Position numbers and translations under genes: made by a program. The notes under the pieces are model-generated. The model was not told the DNA's origin, made no database searches, and worked only from the letters and a program-made list of their open reading frames with translations. From Pseudorhodoplanes sp049324435 (GTDB lineage Bacteria > Pseudomonadota > Alphaproteobacteria > Rhizobiales > Xanthobacteraceae), in assembly GCA_049324435.1 (NCBI GenBank), contig JBMOOQ010000040.1, forward strand, positions 62,001 through 126,000: a stretch of DNA of 64,000 nt, written 5' to 3'. Every line of letters begins with the position of its first letter. The stretch's first letter is position 1. Of the stretch, positions 18,848-27,763 are shown one piece after another.

Positions 18848-19651
18848 TTAAGGCTTGGCGCCGGCCGGTGCGACCACTGCATTCTTCAGACCGATATCGT
18901 CGAAGCTCTTGCGGACCGCGCCGGATGCTTTCTGCTCTTCGACGAAGGCCGAGAGAAAGGCCAGTGCCTCCGGCTTGCCATTCGGCACCGCAGCGGCGGT
19001 AAAGGAATTCAGGAATCCGCCATCGAGAATTCGCGACCCCGGAAGTTTATCGGTCAAACCGGTCAGCGATTCCCGCGAGAGCGCGATTGCGTCCGCCTTG
19101 CCTTCCTTCAGGAGCGCGACCCCCTCATCGACGCCTTTGATGACAATGAAGGTTGCATCTTTCGACGCCGCCCGCGCAGCGCGAGAGGTCGCGGTGCCAT
19201 CGACGATCGCGATCCGGACCTCCGGCTTGTTGGTGTCGGCGATTGCATGCACTGGCGCATTCGGCATCACCAGATAGGTCGAGGTCAGCACGTGATAGGC
19301 GGCGCCGAACGACACCCGCTTCGCGCGCTCAGCATCGACCGGCATGAAGGTCACGTCCCATACGCCCTTGTCGGCGTCGGCGGTGATGGCACCCGATGCA
19401 AGATATTCGACAAATTGCACCGGCTTGCCGATCTTCTTTGCCAGCGCCGCACCGAGATCGACCGCGACGCCACGCGGTTTGCCATCAGCGTCACGGACCG
19501 CATAAAGCGCGGACGGCGCCGGGCCGACCGCGATTGCCACGCGCAGCGTGTCGCCCGGTGCAAGCTGCCTGATCGCTGCTTCGTTTGCGGCGGCGATCTT
19601 CGCACCTGCGAAAAGAAGGAATGCGAGCGTAATCAGTGTCGCAAGGCGCAT
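18848..19651 (-). CDS. Orphan periplasmic solute-binding protein (SBP_bac_3)
   Basis: The product (267 aa) has a signal peptide (cleavage near A-A-A-N, residue 23) and the type 3 solute-binding fold. It contains the KPRGVAVDLGAALAKKIGKP and WDVTFMPVDAERA segments typical of amino-acid ABC transporter receptors. No ABC permease or ATPase gene is adjacent, so it may serve an unlinked transporter or a signalling system. The ligand is unknown. Confidence 0.83.
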   Translation of the reverse strand: MRLATLITLAFLLFAGAKIAAANEAAIRQLAPGDTLRVAIAVGPAPSALYAVRDADGKPRGVAVDLGAALAKKIGKPVQFVEYLASGAITADADKGVWDVTFMPVDAERAKRVSFGAAYHVLTSTYLVMPNAPVHAIADTNKPEVRIAIVDGTATSRAARAASKDATFIVIKGVDEGVALLKEGKADAIALSRESLTGLTDKLPGSRILDGGFLNSFTAAAVPNGKPEALAFLSAFVEEQKASGAVRKSFDDIGLKNAVVAPAGAKP

Positions 19652-19774
19652 GAGGCGGTCTCCGGCATGTCAGCGATGCGCCGCATGGGTATCTTTTCGC
19701 GGCTATTGTAGTTTAACAACCCCGCCATCCGCGCCACAATCCATGGCTCGCCACTCCGTTTTCCGGGTTTCACC

Positions 19775-20617
19775 ATGCCAACACTTGCCGACAAGCGCCG
19801 CATCTTCCGCGATCTGCATCGGAGCGGCTGTTTCGTGATCCCAAATCCCTGGGACGTAGGCAGTGCCCGCTATCTGCAGCATCTTGGGTTCAAGGCACTG
19901 GCGACCACCAGCCTCGGCTATGCCTTTTCCGCAGGCTATGCCGACGGCGCGGTGCCGCGCGATCTGATGCTCGCGCATATTGCGGAACTCGTGGCAGCCT
20001 GCGACGTCCCGCTCAACGCCGATTTCGAGGGCGGCTATGCGCACGATCCCGAAGGCGTTGCCGAAAGCGTGACGCTGTGCGTCAAGACCGGCGTGGCCGG
20101 ACTCTCGATCGAGGATTCCACCGGGGACAAGACCGACCCGCTTTATCCTTTCGACCTTGCGCTTGCCCGCATCAAGGCGGCACGCGCGGCCATCGACAGG
20201 ACCGGCGAAGATGTGATGCTGACAGCTCGGACCGAGGGTTTTATCCGCGGCCGGCCTGACATGGATGAGACGCTGCGCAGGCTTAAGGCATTTGCCGATG
20301 CCGGCGCCGATTGCCTGTACGCGCCCGGCATTAAGACACGCGTGGAGATAGAAACGGTAGTGAGTGCGGTCGCACCGAAGCCGGTCAATATCCTGATCGG
20401 ATGGCCGAGCGATCTCACTGTTGCGGATATTGCCAAGCTCGGCGCCCGGCGCATCAGCGTCGGTGGTTCGCTGGCGCGCGCGGCTTGGGGCGGCTTTATC
20501 CGCGCCGCACGTCAGCTTTCGGAAGGCGGTTGCTTCGGCGGTTTCGCCGACGCCGCGCCCGCGGCCGACCTCAACGCGCTGTTTCGAGAGGACCGCGCCC
20601 GGCGGCCGGGTTCATGA
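19775..20617 (+). CDS. Isocitrate lyase / PEP mutase family enzyme
   Basis: The product (280 aa) is a TIM-barrel enzyme of the PEP mutase / isocitrate lyase superfamily. Visible motifs are NPWDVGSARY (about 24), LATTSLGYAFS (about 42), the metal-binding region DFEGGY (about 87) and SIEDSTGD (about 110), and TARTEGF near 150. The KKCGH-type loop of true isocitrate lyase is absent. Oxaloacetate decarboxylase or methylisocitrate lyase-like activity is possible. The stop overlaps the following GNAT start as ATGA. Confidence 0.83.
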   Translation: MPTLADKRRIFRDLHRSGCFVIPNPWDVGSARYLQHLGFKALATTSLGYAFSAGYADGAVPRDLMLAHIAELVAACDVPLNADFEGGYAHDPEGVAESVTLCVKTGVAGLSIEDSTGDKTDPLYPFDLALARIKAARAAIDRTGEDVMLTARTEGFIRGRPDMDETLRRLKAFADAGADCLYAPGIKTRVEIETVVSAVAPKPVNILIGWPSDLTVADIAKLGARRISVGGSLARAAWGGFIRAARQLSEGGCFGGFADAAPAADLNALFREDRARRPGS

Positions 20618-21285
20618 TCGACGCGTCACGCTTCATGACTGCGGCAAGGCCCGGCCCGGTCGTTTTGACCGGACGTTATGGCCGTGTCGAGAAGCTCGAT
20701 CCTTCGCGTCATCGCGCCTCGTTATGGGAGGCGATGCGAGGTGAGCCAGCGCTGTGGGACTATATGCCGTACGGCCCCTTCGCCTCGGCCGGGCAATTCG
20801 AGGCCTGGATCGCGGAGCGGGCGACACTTGCCGATCCTTACGTCTACGCCGTCGTTGCCCTCGACGGCCGTGCGCTCGGTATCGCAGCGCTAATGCGGAT
20901 CACGCCCGAGATGGGTGTTATCGAGGTTGGGCATATCGCCTATTCACCGGCGCTGCAGCGCACCCCGCTCGGGACCGAAGCGCAGTTCCTCCTGGCCCGC
21001 TATGTTTTTGATACGCTCGGCTACCGGCGCTATGAATGGAAGTGCAACGCGCTCAACGCGGCTTCGCGCCGCGCGGCCGAGCGCTATGGCTTCACCTTCG
21101 AGGGCATTTTCCGGCAGCACATGATCGTCAAGGGCAAGAACCGCGACACCGCGTGGTATTCGATCATCGATTGCGAATGGCCCGCGCGCCGCGCCGCATT
21201 CGAACGCTGGCTCGCACCCGAGAACTTCGATGCGCATGGACGGCAGAAGGCGGGCCTCGCGGCGTTCATGACGATTCCGGGTTGA
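20614..21285 (+). CDS. GNAT family N-acetyltransferase (RimJ/RimL type)
   Basis: The product (223 aa) resembles the RimJ/RimL branch of GNAT acetyltransferases. It has an N-terminal extension to about residue 20, the SASRRAAERYGF-like coenzyme A segment (here NAASRRAAERYGFTFEG) and the late GKNRDTAWYSII segment. It should transfer an acetyl group from acetyl-CoA to an amine on a protein or small molecule. Translation is probably coupled to the upstream gene through the ATGA overlap. A long upstream in-frame extension to 20401 is only a shadow of the previous gene. Confidence 0.85.
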   Translation: MIDASRFMTAARPGPVVLTGRYGRVEKLDPSRHRASLWEAMRGEPALWDYMPYGPFASAGQFEAWIAERATLADPYVYAVVALDGRALGIAALMRITPEMGVIEVGHIAYSPALQRTPLGTEAQFLLARYVFDTLGYRRYEWKCNALNAASRRAAERYGFTFEGIFRQHMIVKGKNRDTAWYSIIDCEWPARRAAFERWLAPENFDAHGRQKAGLAAFMTIPG

Positions 21286-21289
21286 TCGC

Positions 21290-22048
21290 ATGGCTCATCG
21301 TCTGAAGGGCAAGGTTGCCGTCGTCACTGCCGCCGGACAAGGCATTGGACGTGCCATCGCCGAAGCGTTTGCCGCGGAAGGCGCACATGTCGTCGCCACC
21401 GATCTCGAGGCCGGAAAACTTGCGGGTCTCACAGCCGAAAGGACGCGGCCGCTCGACGTTCGTTCCCATGCCGCTGTCGAAGCCCTGTCGCGGGACGTCG
21501 AACGGGACTTCGGCGGCGCGGACATTCTGGTGAATTGCGCGGGCTTCGTGCATCACGGCACCGTGCTCGATTGTTCCGACGAGGATTGGGACTTCTCGTT
21601 CGATCTTAACGTCAAGTCGATGCATCGCACGATCCGCGCATTTTTGCCGGCGATGCTGAAGAAGGGTGGCGGCTCAATCGTCAACATTTCTTCGGTCGCT
21701 TCGTCGATCACCGGGTTGCCGAACCGATACGTCTATGGCGCATCCAAGGCCGCCGTGATCGGACTGACCAAGGCGGTGGCCGCCGACTTCATCAAACAGG
21801 GCATCCGCTGCAATGCGATCTGCCCGGGCACGATCGAATCGCCCTCGCTTGAGCAACGGATCGAGACGCTTGCAGCCAATACCGGCCAGTCGCTCGATAC
21901 GGTGCGACAGGCCTTTGTCGATCGTCAGCCGATGGGCCGGCTTGGCACGGCGCCAGAGGTTGCGGCGCTGGCCGTGTTTCTCGCCTCCGATGAATCGCTC
22001 TACATCACCGGTCAGCCGCATCTGGTCGATGGCGGGCTCGCGTTGTAA
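21290..22048 (+). CDS. SDR oxidoreductase (BDH2 / 2-keto-3-deoxy-fuconate dehydrogenase-like)
   Basis: The product (252 aa) is a classical short-chain dehydrogenase. It has the cofactor motif TAAGQGIG at 13-20, NCAG at 82-85 and the catalytic pair Y149-x3-K153. The RTRPLDVRS and final HLVDGG segments resemble type 2 3-hydroxybutyrate dehydrogenase and 2-keto-3-deoxy-L-fuconate dehydrogenase. It lies 4 bases after the GNAT gene in a same-strand run with sugar-acid genes, so oxidation of a hydroxy acid is a reasonable inference. Confidence 0.87.
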   Translation: MAHRLKGKVAVVTAAGQGIGRAIAEAFAAEGAHVVATDLEAGKLAGLTAERTRPLDVRSHAAVEALSRDVERDFGGADILVNCAGFVHHGTVLDCSDEDWDFSFDLNVKSMHRTIRAFLPAMLKKGGGSIVNISSVASSITGLPNRYVYGASKAAVIGLTKAVAADFIKQGIRCNAICPGTIESPSLEQRIETLAANTGQSLDTVRQAFVDRQPMGRLGTAPEVAALAVFLASDESLYITGQPHLVDGGLAL

Positions 22049-22073
22049 GGTCCGGGCGTGCCCGGAGGCATCC

Positions 22074-22400
22074 ATGCGTATGATTATTGTTGCCATCGCT
22101 CTTGCGCTCGCGCCGGGCATGGCGCTCGCGGCGAATTGCAAGCGCAACGGCAGCGCCGTGATATGCGATGATGGGCGCACCGGGATCTTCGCAGGCGACG
22201 CGATCGTCTGGCCCGACGGCACGCGCTCATCGAGTGCCCGGCATCCGAGCGTCCATATTGGGCACAAGGATTCGGTGCGCGTCGGACCCGGCGTGTTTGT
22301 CGGATCGCCATCCGGCCGCGGTTCGGTACCGCTCGACGATCCGAATGCGCCGCACAAGCGCGACTGTGCGGTGCTCGACGGCGTCTCCTATTGTCACTGA
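22074..22400 (+). CDS. Small secreted protein of unknown function
   Basis: The product (108 aa) has a signal peptide ending near A-L-A-A (about residue 19). The mature domain of about 88 residues has four cysteines, two near each end (NCK and ICDD; DCAV and SYCH), which may form disulfides. No family is recognised. CGGAGG lies 6 bases before the ATG at 22074. The stop overlaps the next start as TGATG, so it is translationally coupled to the epimerase gene and belongs to the same operon. Confidence 0.75.
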   Translation: MRMIIVAIALALAPGMALAANCKRNGSAVICDDGRTGIFAGDAIVWPDGTRSSSARHPSVHIGHKDSVRVGPGVFVGSPSGRGSVPLDDPNAPHKRDCAVLDGVSYCH

Positions 22401-23395
22401 TGGATACTCACATGCATGTCCTCATCACCGGCGCGGCCGGCATGATCGGCCGCAAGCTGCTCGAACGGCTGGTGCGCGACGGCGGTCTGAACGGCAATGC
22501 GATTGACACGCTGACGCTCACCGACATTGTTGCGCCGGCGGCGCCGAAGGGGCTTGCCGCGAAGGTCGTCGTCAAGACCGCCGATCTCGCGACCCCAGGT
22601 GTCGCCGAAGACCTGGTGAAGGACAGGCCCGATGTCATCTTCCATCTGGCGGCGATTCCGTCCGGCGGCTCGGAAACCGATTTCGAGGTCGGTTATCGCG
22701 CCAATCTCGACGGCACGCGCAATCTGCTAGAAGCGATCCGCAAGACCGGCGACGGCTACAAGCCGAAGGTGATCTACACCTCGTCGATTGCGGTTTATGG
22801 CGCGCCGTTCCCGCCCTCAATTCCCGACGATTTCATTCTCACGCCGCTCACAAGCTACGGCGCGCACAAGGTGATCTGCGAGACCTTGCTCGCCGATTAC
22901 AACCGCCGCGGCTTTCTGCAAGGCGTCGGCGTGCGGCTGTGCGGCATTACCGTGCGGCCGGGCAAGCCGAACCTTGCGGCATCGGGCTTCTATTCCAGTA
23001 TCATCCGCGAACCGCTGGCAGGACTGGAGGCGACTTTGCCGGTGGCGGATGACGTCACCAATACGCATGCCTCGCCGCGGGCGGCGGCGGGCTTCCTCGT
23101 GCACGCTGCCACGCTGACGCCGGAGCAGCTGGGGCATCGCATCAACATCACCATGCCTGGCGTCTGTTGCACGGTTGGCGAGCAATTGGCGGCGCTGCGG
23201 CGGGTCGCGGGGGACCGGGTCGCCGATCGCGTCAAGCGCAAACCCGATCCCTTCATCATGAAGATCGTCGAGGGCTGGCCGAGCCGCTTCGATTGCACCC
23301 GGGCTCGGGAGCTCGGTTTTAGGGCAGAATCCTCGTTCGATGAGATCATCCGCGTGCATATCGAGGACGATCTGGGCGGGGATTTCGTGCGCTAG
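22400..23395 (+). CDS. denD: D-erythronate dehydrogenase-like NAD(P) epimerase-family enzyme
   Basis: The product (331 aa) is an extended SDR resembling DenD, the D-erythronate dehydrogenase. It has the dinucleotide motif GAAGMIG at 11-17, the FHLAAIPSGGSE segment at 81-92, TSS at 127-129 and the Y153-x3-K157 pair. DenD oxidises D-erythronate to 2-keto-D-erythronate for breakdown in a pathway with an aldolase and a kinase; those partners are not seen here. The ATG at 22400 overlaps the previous stop; an internal ATG at 22412 is also possible. Confidence 0.82.
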   Translation: MDTHMHVLITGAAGMIGRKLLERLVRDGGLNGNAIDTLTLTDIVAPAAPKGLAAKVVVKTADLATPGVAEDLVKDRPDVIFHLAAIPSGGSETDFEVGYRANLDGTRNLLEAIRKTGDGYKPKVIYTSSIAVYGAPFPPSIPDDFILTPLTSYGAHKVICETLLADYNRRGFLQGVGVRLCGITVRPGKPNLAASGFYSSIIREPLAGLEATLPVADDVTNTHASPRAAAGFLVHAATLTPEQLGHRINITMPGVCCTVGEQLAALRRVAGDRVADRVKRKPDPFIMKIVEGWPSRFDCTRARELGFRAESSFDEIIRVHIEDDLGGDFVR

Positions 23396-23503
23396 CGGTG
23401 AGGCGTCCGTTCTGATCCGGCGGCAGGCCAGCCATCCGGCGGCAAACTTGCATCGCCTGCCCGATTGCCTACATTGCGGTCGACGCCCTTCCCGAGGCCC
23501 TTC

Positions 23504-24334
23504 ATGAATTACGTCGATGCGGCCCTTGCGCCGATGCGCAAGACCGGACAGATAAAATTGCACAAGGCGGAAGCCTTTGCCGGCATGCGCAAGGCCGGCC
23601 GGCTGGTGGCTGAGTGCCTCGACATGCTGGTTCCCGAGGTGCGCCCCGGCGTGCCGACAGAGCGCATCGACAAACTGGTGCATGAGTTCGCAATGGATCA
23701 TGGGGCGCTGCCTGCGACCCTGATGTATCGCGGTTACCGCAAGTCGACCTGCACGTCGATCAATCATGTCGTCTGTCACGGCATTCCCAGCGACAAGCCG
23801 ATGAAGGACGGCGACATCGTCAATATCGACGTGACGTTGATCCTCGATGGCTGGCATGGCGATTCAAGCCGCATGTATCCGGTCGGCGAAATTCCGCGCC
23901 GCGCCGAGCGACTGATCGAAGTAACCTACGAGTCGATGATGCGCGGCATTGCCGCGATCCGGCCGGGTGGAACCACCGGCGACATCGGCGCCGCGATTCA
24001 GACTTTCGTGGAGGCGCAGCATATGAGCGTGGTGCGCGACTTCTGCGGTCATGGACTCGGGCGGCTGTTTCATGACGAGCCGAATATCGTGCATGTAGGA
24101 CGGCCCGGCGAAGGTACCGTGCTGCGGCCGGGCATGTTCTTCACGGTCGAGCCGATGATCAATCTCGGCCGTCCGCATGTGAAGGTGCTGTCCGACGGCT
24201 GGACTGCGGTGACGCGCGATCGCTCACTCTCGGCACAGTTCGAGCATACCGTCGGTGTCACGGACACCGGTGTTGAAATTTTTACGCTGTCACCGAAGGG
24301 CTTCCACAAGCCGCCGTATAACGCGCAAGCGTGA
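23504..24334 (+). CDS. map: Methionine aminopeptidase type I
   Basis: The product (276 aa) removes the initiator methionine from new proteins. The family metal ligands are visible: NIDVTLILDGWHGD (two Asp), GHGLGRLFHDEP (His), FTVEPM (Glu) and QFEHTV (Glu). The CTSINHVVCHGIP segment is also typical. The ATG at 23504 was chosen over an in-frame TTG at 23465. It lacks an N-terminal zinc finger, as expected in bacteria. Confidence 0.93.
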   Translation: MNYVDAALAPMRKTGQIKLHKAEAFAGMRKAGRLVAECLDMLVPEVRPGVPTERIDKLVHEFAMDHGALPATLMYRGYRKSTCTSINHVVCHGIPSDKPMKDGDIVNIDVTLILDGWHGDSSRMYPVGEIPRRAERLIEVTYESMMRGIAAIRPGGTTGDIGAAIQTFVEAQHMSVVRDFCGHGLGRLFHDEPNIVHVGRPGEGTVLRPGMFFTVEPMINLGRPHVKVLSDGWTAVTRDRSLSAQFEHTVGVTDTGVEIFTLSPKGFHKPPYNAQA

Positions 24335-24391
24335 TCTTCAACTCATCGCGCGCGGCAAAGTGCTGGCGTCAGGACCTCAGGGAGTAATCAG

Positions 24392-24772
24392 ATGGCGACA
24401 AGCGTCAAGGCGATGATGGAAGCTGCGAATGCCAGCGTTCCGCGCATCACGCCCGCGCAGGCCAAGGAGATGATCGCCAAGGGCGAGGCTGTCGTGCTCG
24501 ATGTGCGCGATGCCATGGAGGTGGCGCAGAGCGGCAAGGTCGCCGGTGCTGTCCACGTTCCGCGCGGCCTGCTTGAGTTCAAGGCCGATCCTGAATCGCC
24601 CGCGCATGACAAGAACCTCGACCCCGCAAAACCCGTCATTCTCTACTGCGCCTCGGGCGGTCGATCGGCGCTCGCCGGAAAAACGCTGAAAGACCTCGGT
24701 TACGATCAGGTCTTCAATCTTGGCGCCTTCAAGGACTGGGCCGAGAGCGGCGGCGCGGTCGAGAAGGTCTGA
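24392..24772 (+). CDS. Rhodanese-domain protein
   Basis: A single rhodanese domain of 126 residues. The VLDVRDAMEV and VHVPRGLLEF segments lead to the active-site loop YCASGGRS with the sulfur-carrying cysteine at 86. It should act as a cytoplasmic sulfurtransferase or persulfide carrier; the acceptor is unknown. It stands alone, 57 bases after map, with a purine-rich CAGGGAG site ahead of the start. Confidence 0.88.
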   Translation: MATSVKAMMEAANASVPRITPAQAKEMIAKGEAVVLDVRDAMEVAQSGKVAGAVHVPRGLLEFKADPESPAHDKNLDPAKPVILYCASGGRSALAGKTLKDLGYDQVFNLGAFKDWAESGGAVEKV

Positions 24773-24969
24773 TAATCGGCCGCTGACGCAGCAGCTAACG
24801 GGTCGGACGGTCTTTCTGGCTCGCCACTCACCTTTCCGACCGCGCCCAGGGGGCTGCGTGGAACGCAAAATGCTTGAGTTGCGTTGAATGGCGCGGCACA
24901 AGCAGCGTGCGCGATTCGTTAATCAAATCCTAATTCGAAATCTTACCCCCCGCGTCGAGACAGATATTC

Positions 24970-25320
24970 ATGAGCATTGCCTGGACTTCCTGGAAAACCT
25001 TCGCCGATCCGGCCTCGGGCCTGCCGTTCGACACGCCCGCCGGGCCGGGCGTGTTCGAGGTCCGGCATATCGCAACAGGCGCTCAGATCGCGTTCGCCGT
25101 ATCGGCTGATGTCGCGGCGAGCCTCGCGAGCCTGATTCAGCCGCAGACTTCGGGGCTGTTGTCGATCTTCACGCGCAAGCGGATCGCTTACCGCGCCGTC
25201 GAACTGGAATACCGGGTCTGCATGACCGCCTCGATCAAGGAGGCGCGCGCCGAGGAAGACCGGCTCAACGGTTTGCGGCGCGCCTATATGCAGCGCCGCA
25301 GGGCCTCCGGCTGGGCCTGA
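24970..25320 (+). CDS. Small conserved hypothetical protein
   Basis: The product (116 aa) is not recognised. It begins with the aromatic-rich SIAWTSWKTFADPASG segment, has an Ala-rich middle and ends with a basic helix rich in Arg. No signal peptide or membrane segment is present. The gap before it (24773-24969) holds no visible gene. It converges with the IclR gene. Confidence 0.6.
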   Translation: MSIAWTSWKTFADPASGLPFDTPAGPGVFEVRHIATGAQIAFAVSADVAASLASLIQPQTSGLLSIFTRKRIAYRAVELEYRVCMTASIKEARAEEDRLNGLRRAYMQRRRASGWA

Positions 25321-25333
25321 TCCATCCATGCGC

Positions 25334-26134
25334 TCAGATCAGCTGCGGTTGAAGCTCGCGTGCCAGCCGCTGCAACTTCGGCAGGAACCGGTCGCGCATC
25401 AGCGTCAGCGGCGCGCGCTCGGTATGAGCCCCGACGTTGAGCGAGCCGACAGCCTTGCCGTCGATGCGCCGCAGGGCGACCGAGATCGAGCGGAAGCCCG
25501 GCTCCACCTCCTGATCGACAAGAGAATAGCCGTCGTCGCGCGCTTTGAGGATTACCCTGCATAACGCGGCCTTGTCGGTCACGGTGTGTGGCGTGAGCTG
25601 CTTTGGGGTGCTGCGCGCCAGAATGTCCGAGAGCTGATTATCGTCGAGGCTCGCCAGCAGGATGCGGCCGAGCGAGCTTGAAATCGCGGGCAGCCGCAGG
25701 CCGATCTGACCGCCGAGCTGAAGCACGCGCGGCGGCGCTGCATGCGCGATCATCACCATGTCTTCACCGTCGAGCACCGCAGCCGAACAGGCCTCGTTGA
25801 GGTCCGCGCTCAACCGCTCCAGCGCGGGTTGCAGGATATTCGAGACCGGGTTGGACAGCAGATAGGCGCCGGCCAGCGTCATGACCTTTGGCGTCAACCG
25901 GAACATGCGCCCGTCGGTTTCAGCAAATCCAAGATGGATCAGCGTGTGCAGCGTCCGGCGCACCGATGCGCGGGGAAGATCGACCAGTTTTGCAATGTCG
26001 CTCAGCGAAAGCTGGCGGCGATCCTGGCCGAACGTCTGGATGATCCGCAGCCCACGCGCCAGCGCTTCGAGAAATTCCGGACCCGCCGCCCCAGCGAGGC
26101 GCTCCTCCGCGTCGGATCGTTTGATACGCGGCAT
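25334..26134 (-). CDS. IclR family transcriptional regulator (PcaR/PobR-like)
   Basis: The product (266 aa) has an N-terminal winged helix-turn-helix at about 22-85, containing LSDIAKLVDLPRASVRRTLHTL. A C-terminal IclR effector domain covers about 95-265, with SSLGRILLA and GFRSISVALR. Family members near aromatic catabolic genes (PcaR, PobR, PcaU) sense an aromatic acid. The ATG at 26134 follows a GGGGG stretch. It is divergent from the Rieske oxygenase gene, with a palindromic operator in the gap, so it most likely controls that gene and itself. Confidence 0.88.
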   Translation of the reverse strand: MPRIKRSDAEERLAGAAGPEFLEALARGLRIIQTFGQDRRQLSLSDIAKLVDLPRASVRRTLHTLIHLGFAETDGRMFRLTPKVMTLAGAYLLSNPVSNILQPALERLSADLNEACSAAVLDGEDMVMIAHAAPPRVLQLGGQIGLRLPAISSSLGRILLASLDDNQLSDILARSTPKQLTPHTVTDKAALCRVILKARDDGYSLVDQEVEPGFRSISVALRRIDGKAVGSLNVGAHTERAPLTLMRDRFLPKLQRLARELQPQLI

Positions 26135-26222
26135 CGCGCTGCCCCCGTTAAGATCGACCGGGCTTAAGGTGTGCCCGTGATTGAAGCTTGCCCGCAAACC
26201 CTCAGTCTGGTGTAATTCGAAC

Positions 26223-26245
26223 TTGTGTTCGGTCTACGAACATAA
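26223..26245. promoter_or_regulatory. Probable IclR operator
   Basis: The half sites TTGTGTTCG (26223-26231) and CGAACATAA (26237-26245) form a 9-bp inverted repeat with one mismatch around 5 bases. It lies 46 bases before the oxygenase start and 89 bases from the regulator start. A TTCG-N5-CGAA core is typical of PcaR/PobR-type IclR sites. Binding is inferred from position and symmetry. Confidence 0.72.
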
Positions 26246-26290
26246 CGGGATTTACCCGGTCAGGCCAGCCTCCCGTCAGGAGCCCTCGTC

Positions 26291-27604
26291 ATGCTGAGCG
26301 CGGAACAGAACGACCTCATCACCCGCACCAATCCAGGCACCAAGGCCGGCAATCTGCTGCGGCGCTATTGGCAGCCAGCGGCGCTGGTCGAGGAACTGGC
26401 CACCAACCGTCCGGTCAAGCCGGTCCGGCTGATGGGCGAGGACCTCGTGATGTTCAAGGATGGTCAGGGCCGTTACGGCCTGATCGAGCGCGGTTGCCCG
26501 CATCGCGGCACCGACCTTGCGTTTGGCCGGCTCGAATCGGACGGGCTGCGTTGCTCGTTTCATGGGTGGAAATTCGACGTCCACGGCAAATGTCTTGAAA
26601 CGCCGGCCGAGCCCGAGGGCTCGAACCTGTGCCGGAATATCCGTCAAAAATCCTATCCGGTGGTGGAAAAGAGCGGCATCCTGTTCGCCTATCTGGGTCC
26701 AGGCGATCCGCCCGCTTTCCCGGCCTTCGATTGCTTCGTTGCGCCGGACGAATACACCTTCGCCTTCAAGGGGCTGATTGAGTGCAACTGGCTGCAGTCA
26801 CTGGAAGTCGGTATCGATCCCGCACATACGTCATGGCTGCACCGGTTCTTCGAAGATGAGGATACGTCGAAGTCCTATGGCAAGATGTTCCGCGACTCGA
26901 CGTCGGATGCCGACATGCCGATGACCAAGATCATGCGCGAATTCCCGCGCCCTCATATCGAGGTCGAACATACCGACTATGGACTGCGCCTGAACACGCT
27001 GCGCCAGATCAACGACAAATCCGTGCATGTGCGCACCACCAATCTGGTGTTCCCCAATGCGTTCATGATTCCGATGAGCCAGGAGATGACGATCTCGCAA
27101 TGGCATGTGCCGATCGATGAGACCACGCATTACTGGTACTGCATCTTCACGAGCTTCGGTCAAAAGGTCGACAAGGACGAGATGCGCCGCCAGCGGCTGG
27201 AGCTGTACGAACTGCCGAACTATGTGCCACGCAAGAACAAGTCCAACGATTATGGCTTCGATCCGCACGAGCAGGCGCACGAGACCTATACCGGCATGGG
27301 TGCGGACATCAACATCCATGACCAATGGGCTTGCGAGTCTATGGGTCCAATTCAGGATCGCACCAAGGAGCATCTCGGGCAGTCTGACAAAGCGATCACG
27401 GCATACCGGCGCTTGCTGCGCGCGGCGATCGAGCAGGCGAGTAAAGGCGAGCGCACGCTGATGGTGCTGGACGAAAAGCAGGCTCCGGAGATTACCGGAC
27501 CTGTTTGCGTCGACGGCGTCGGTCCGGTGGCAGACTGGCGGGGCTATGCCAGCGCGGCGCATGAGCGCCGCCGCAAGACCAAAAGCTGGGCCAACGGGCA
27601 TTGA
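26291..27604 (+). CDS. Rieske non-haem iron oxygenase, phthalate-dioxygenase-like alpha subunit
   Basis: The product (437 aa) is an aromatic-ring hydroxylating oxygenase component. The Rieske [2Fe-2S] ligands are C69-x-H71 (in CPHRG) and C88-x2-H91 (in CSFHGW). The mononuclear iron motif DPAHTSWLH gives H179 and H184. Length and order match the phthalate 4,5-dioxygenase branch, which works with a separate reductase; none is visible here. The neighbours are the divergent IclR regulator and a GS-like ligase. The substrate is unknown, probably an aromatic or N-methyl compound. Confidence 0.9.
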   Translation: MLSAEQNDLITRTNPGTKAGNLLRRYWQPAALVEELATNRPVKPVRLMGEDLVMFKDGQGRYGLIERGCPHRGTDLAFGRLESDGLRCSFHGWKFDVHGKCLETPAEPEGSNLCRNIRQKSYPVVEKSGILFAYLGPGDPPAFPAFDCFVAPDEYTFAFKGLIECNWLQSLEVGIDPAHTSWLHRFFEDEDTSKSYGKMFRDSTSDADMPMTKIMREFPRPHIEVEHTDYGLRLNTLRQINDKSVHVRTTNLVFPNAFMIPMSQEMTISQWHVPIDETTHYWYCIFTSFGQKVDKDEMRRQRLELYELPNYVPRKNKSNDYGFDPHEQAHETYTGMGADINIHDQWACESMGPIQDRTKEHLGQSDKAITAYRRLLRAAIEQASKGERTLMVLDEKQAPEITGPVCVDGVGPVADWRGYASAAHERRRKTKSWANGH

Positions 27605-27757
27605 ACTTTCTTTTTCTTGCCTCCCTGAAAGGGGAGGGTCGGCATGCGAAGCATGCCGGGGAGGGGTTCTTGCGATACTCTTTCTTGACCCCCACCCGAC
27701 TGCCTTCGCTATGCTTCGGCAGTCGACTTCCCCCTTTCAGGGGGAGGTGAGAAAGTT
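27604..27757. repeat. About 150-bp imperfect palindromic repeat element
   Basis: The spacer between the oxygenase and ligase genes is symmetric. Its ends, AACTTTCT and the complement AGAAAGTT, face each other. Inside them are CTCCCTGAAAGGGGAG on the left and CCCCCTTTCAGGGGG on the right. Two further small hairpins follow inwards, GGCATGCGAAGCATGCC (27641-27657) and GACTGCC..GGCAGTC (27698-27724). The layout resembles a REP pair or a small MITE of the type frequent in Rhizobiales. It could fold on the transcript and tune the downstream gene. Confidence 0.8.
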
Positions 27758-27763
27758 GAAGCA

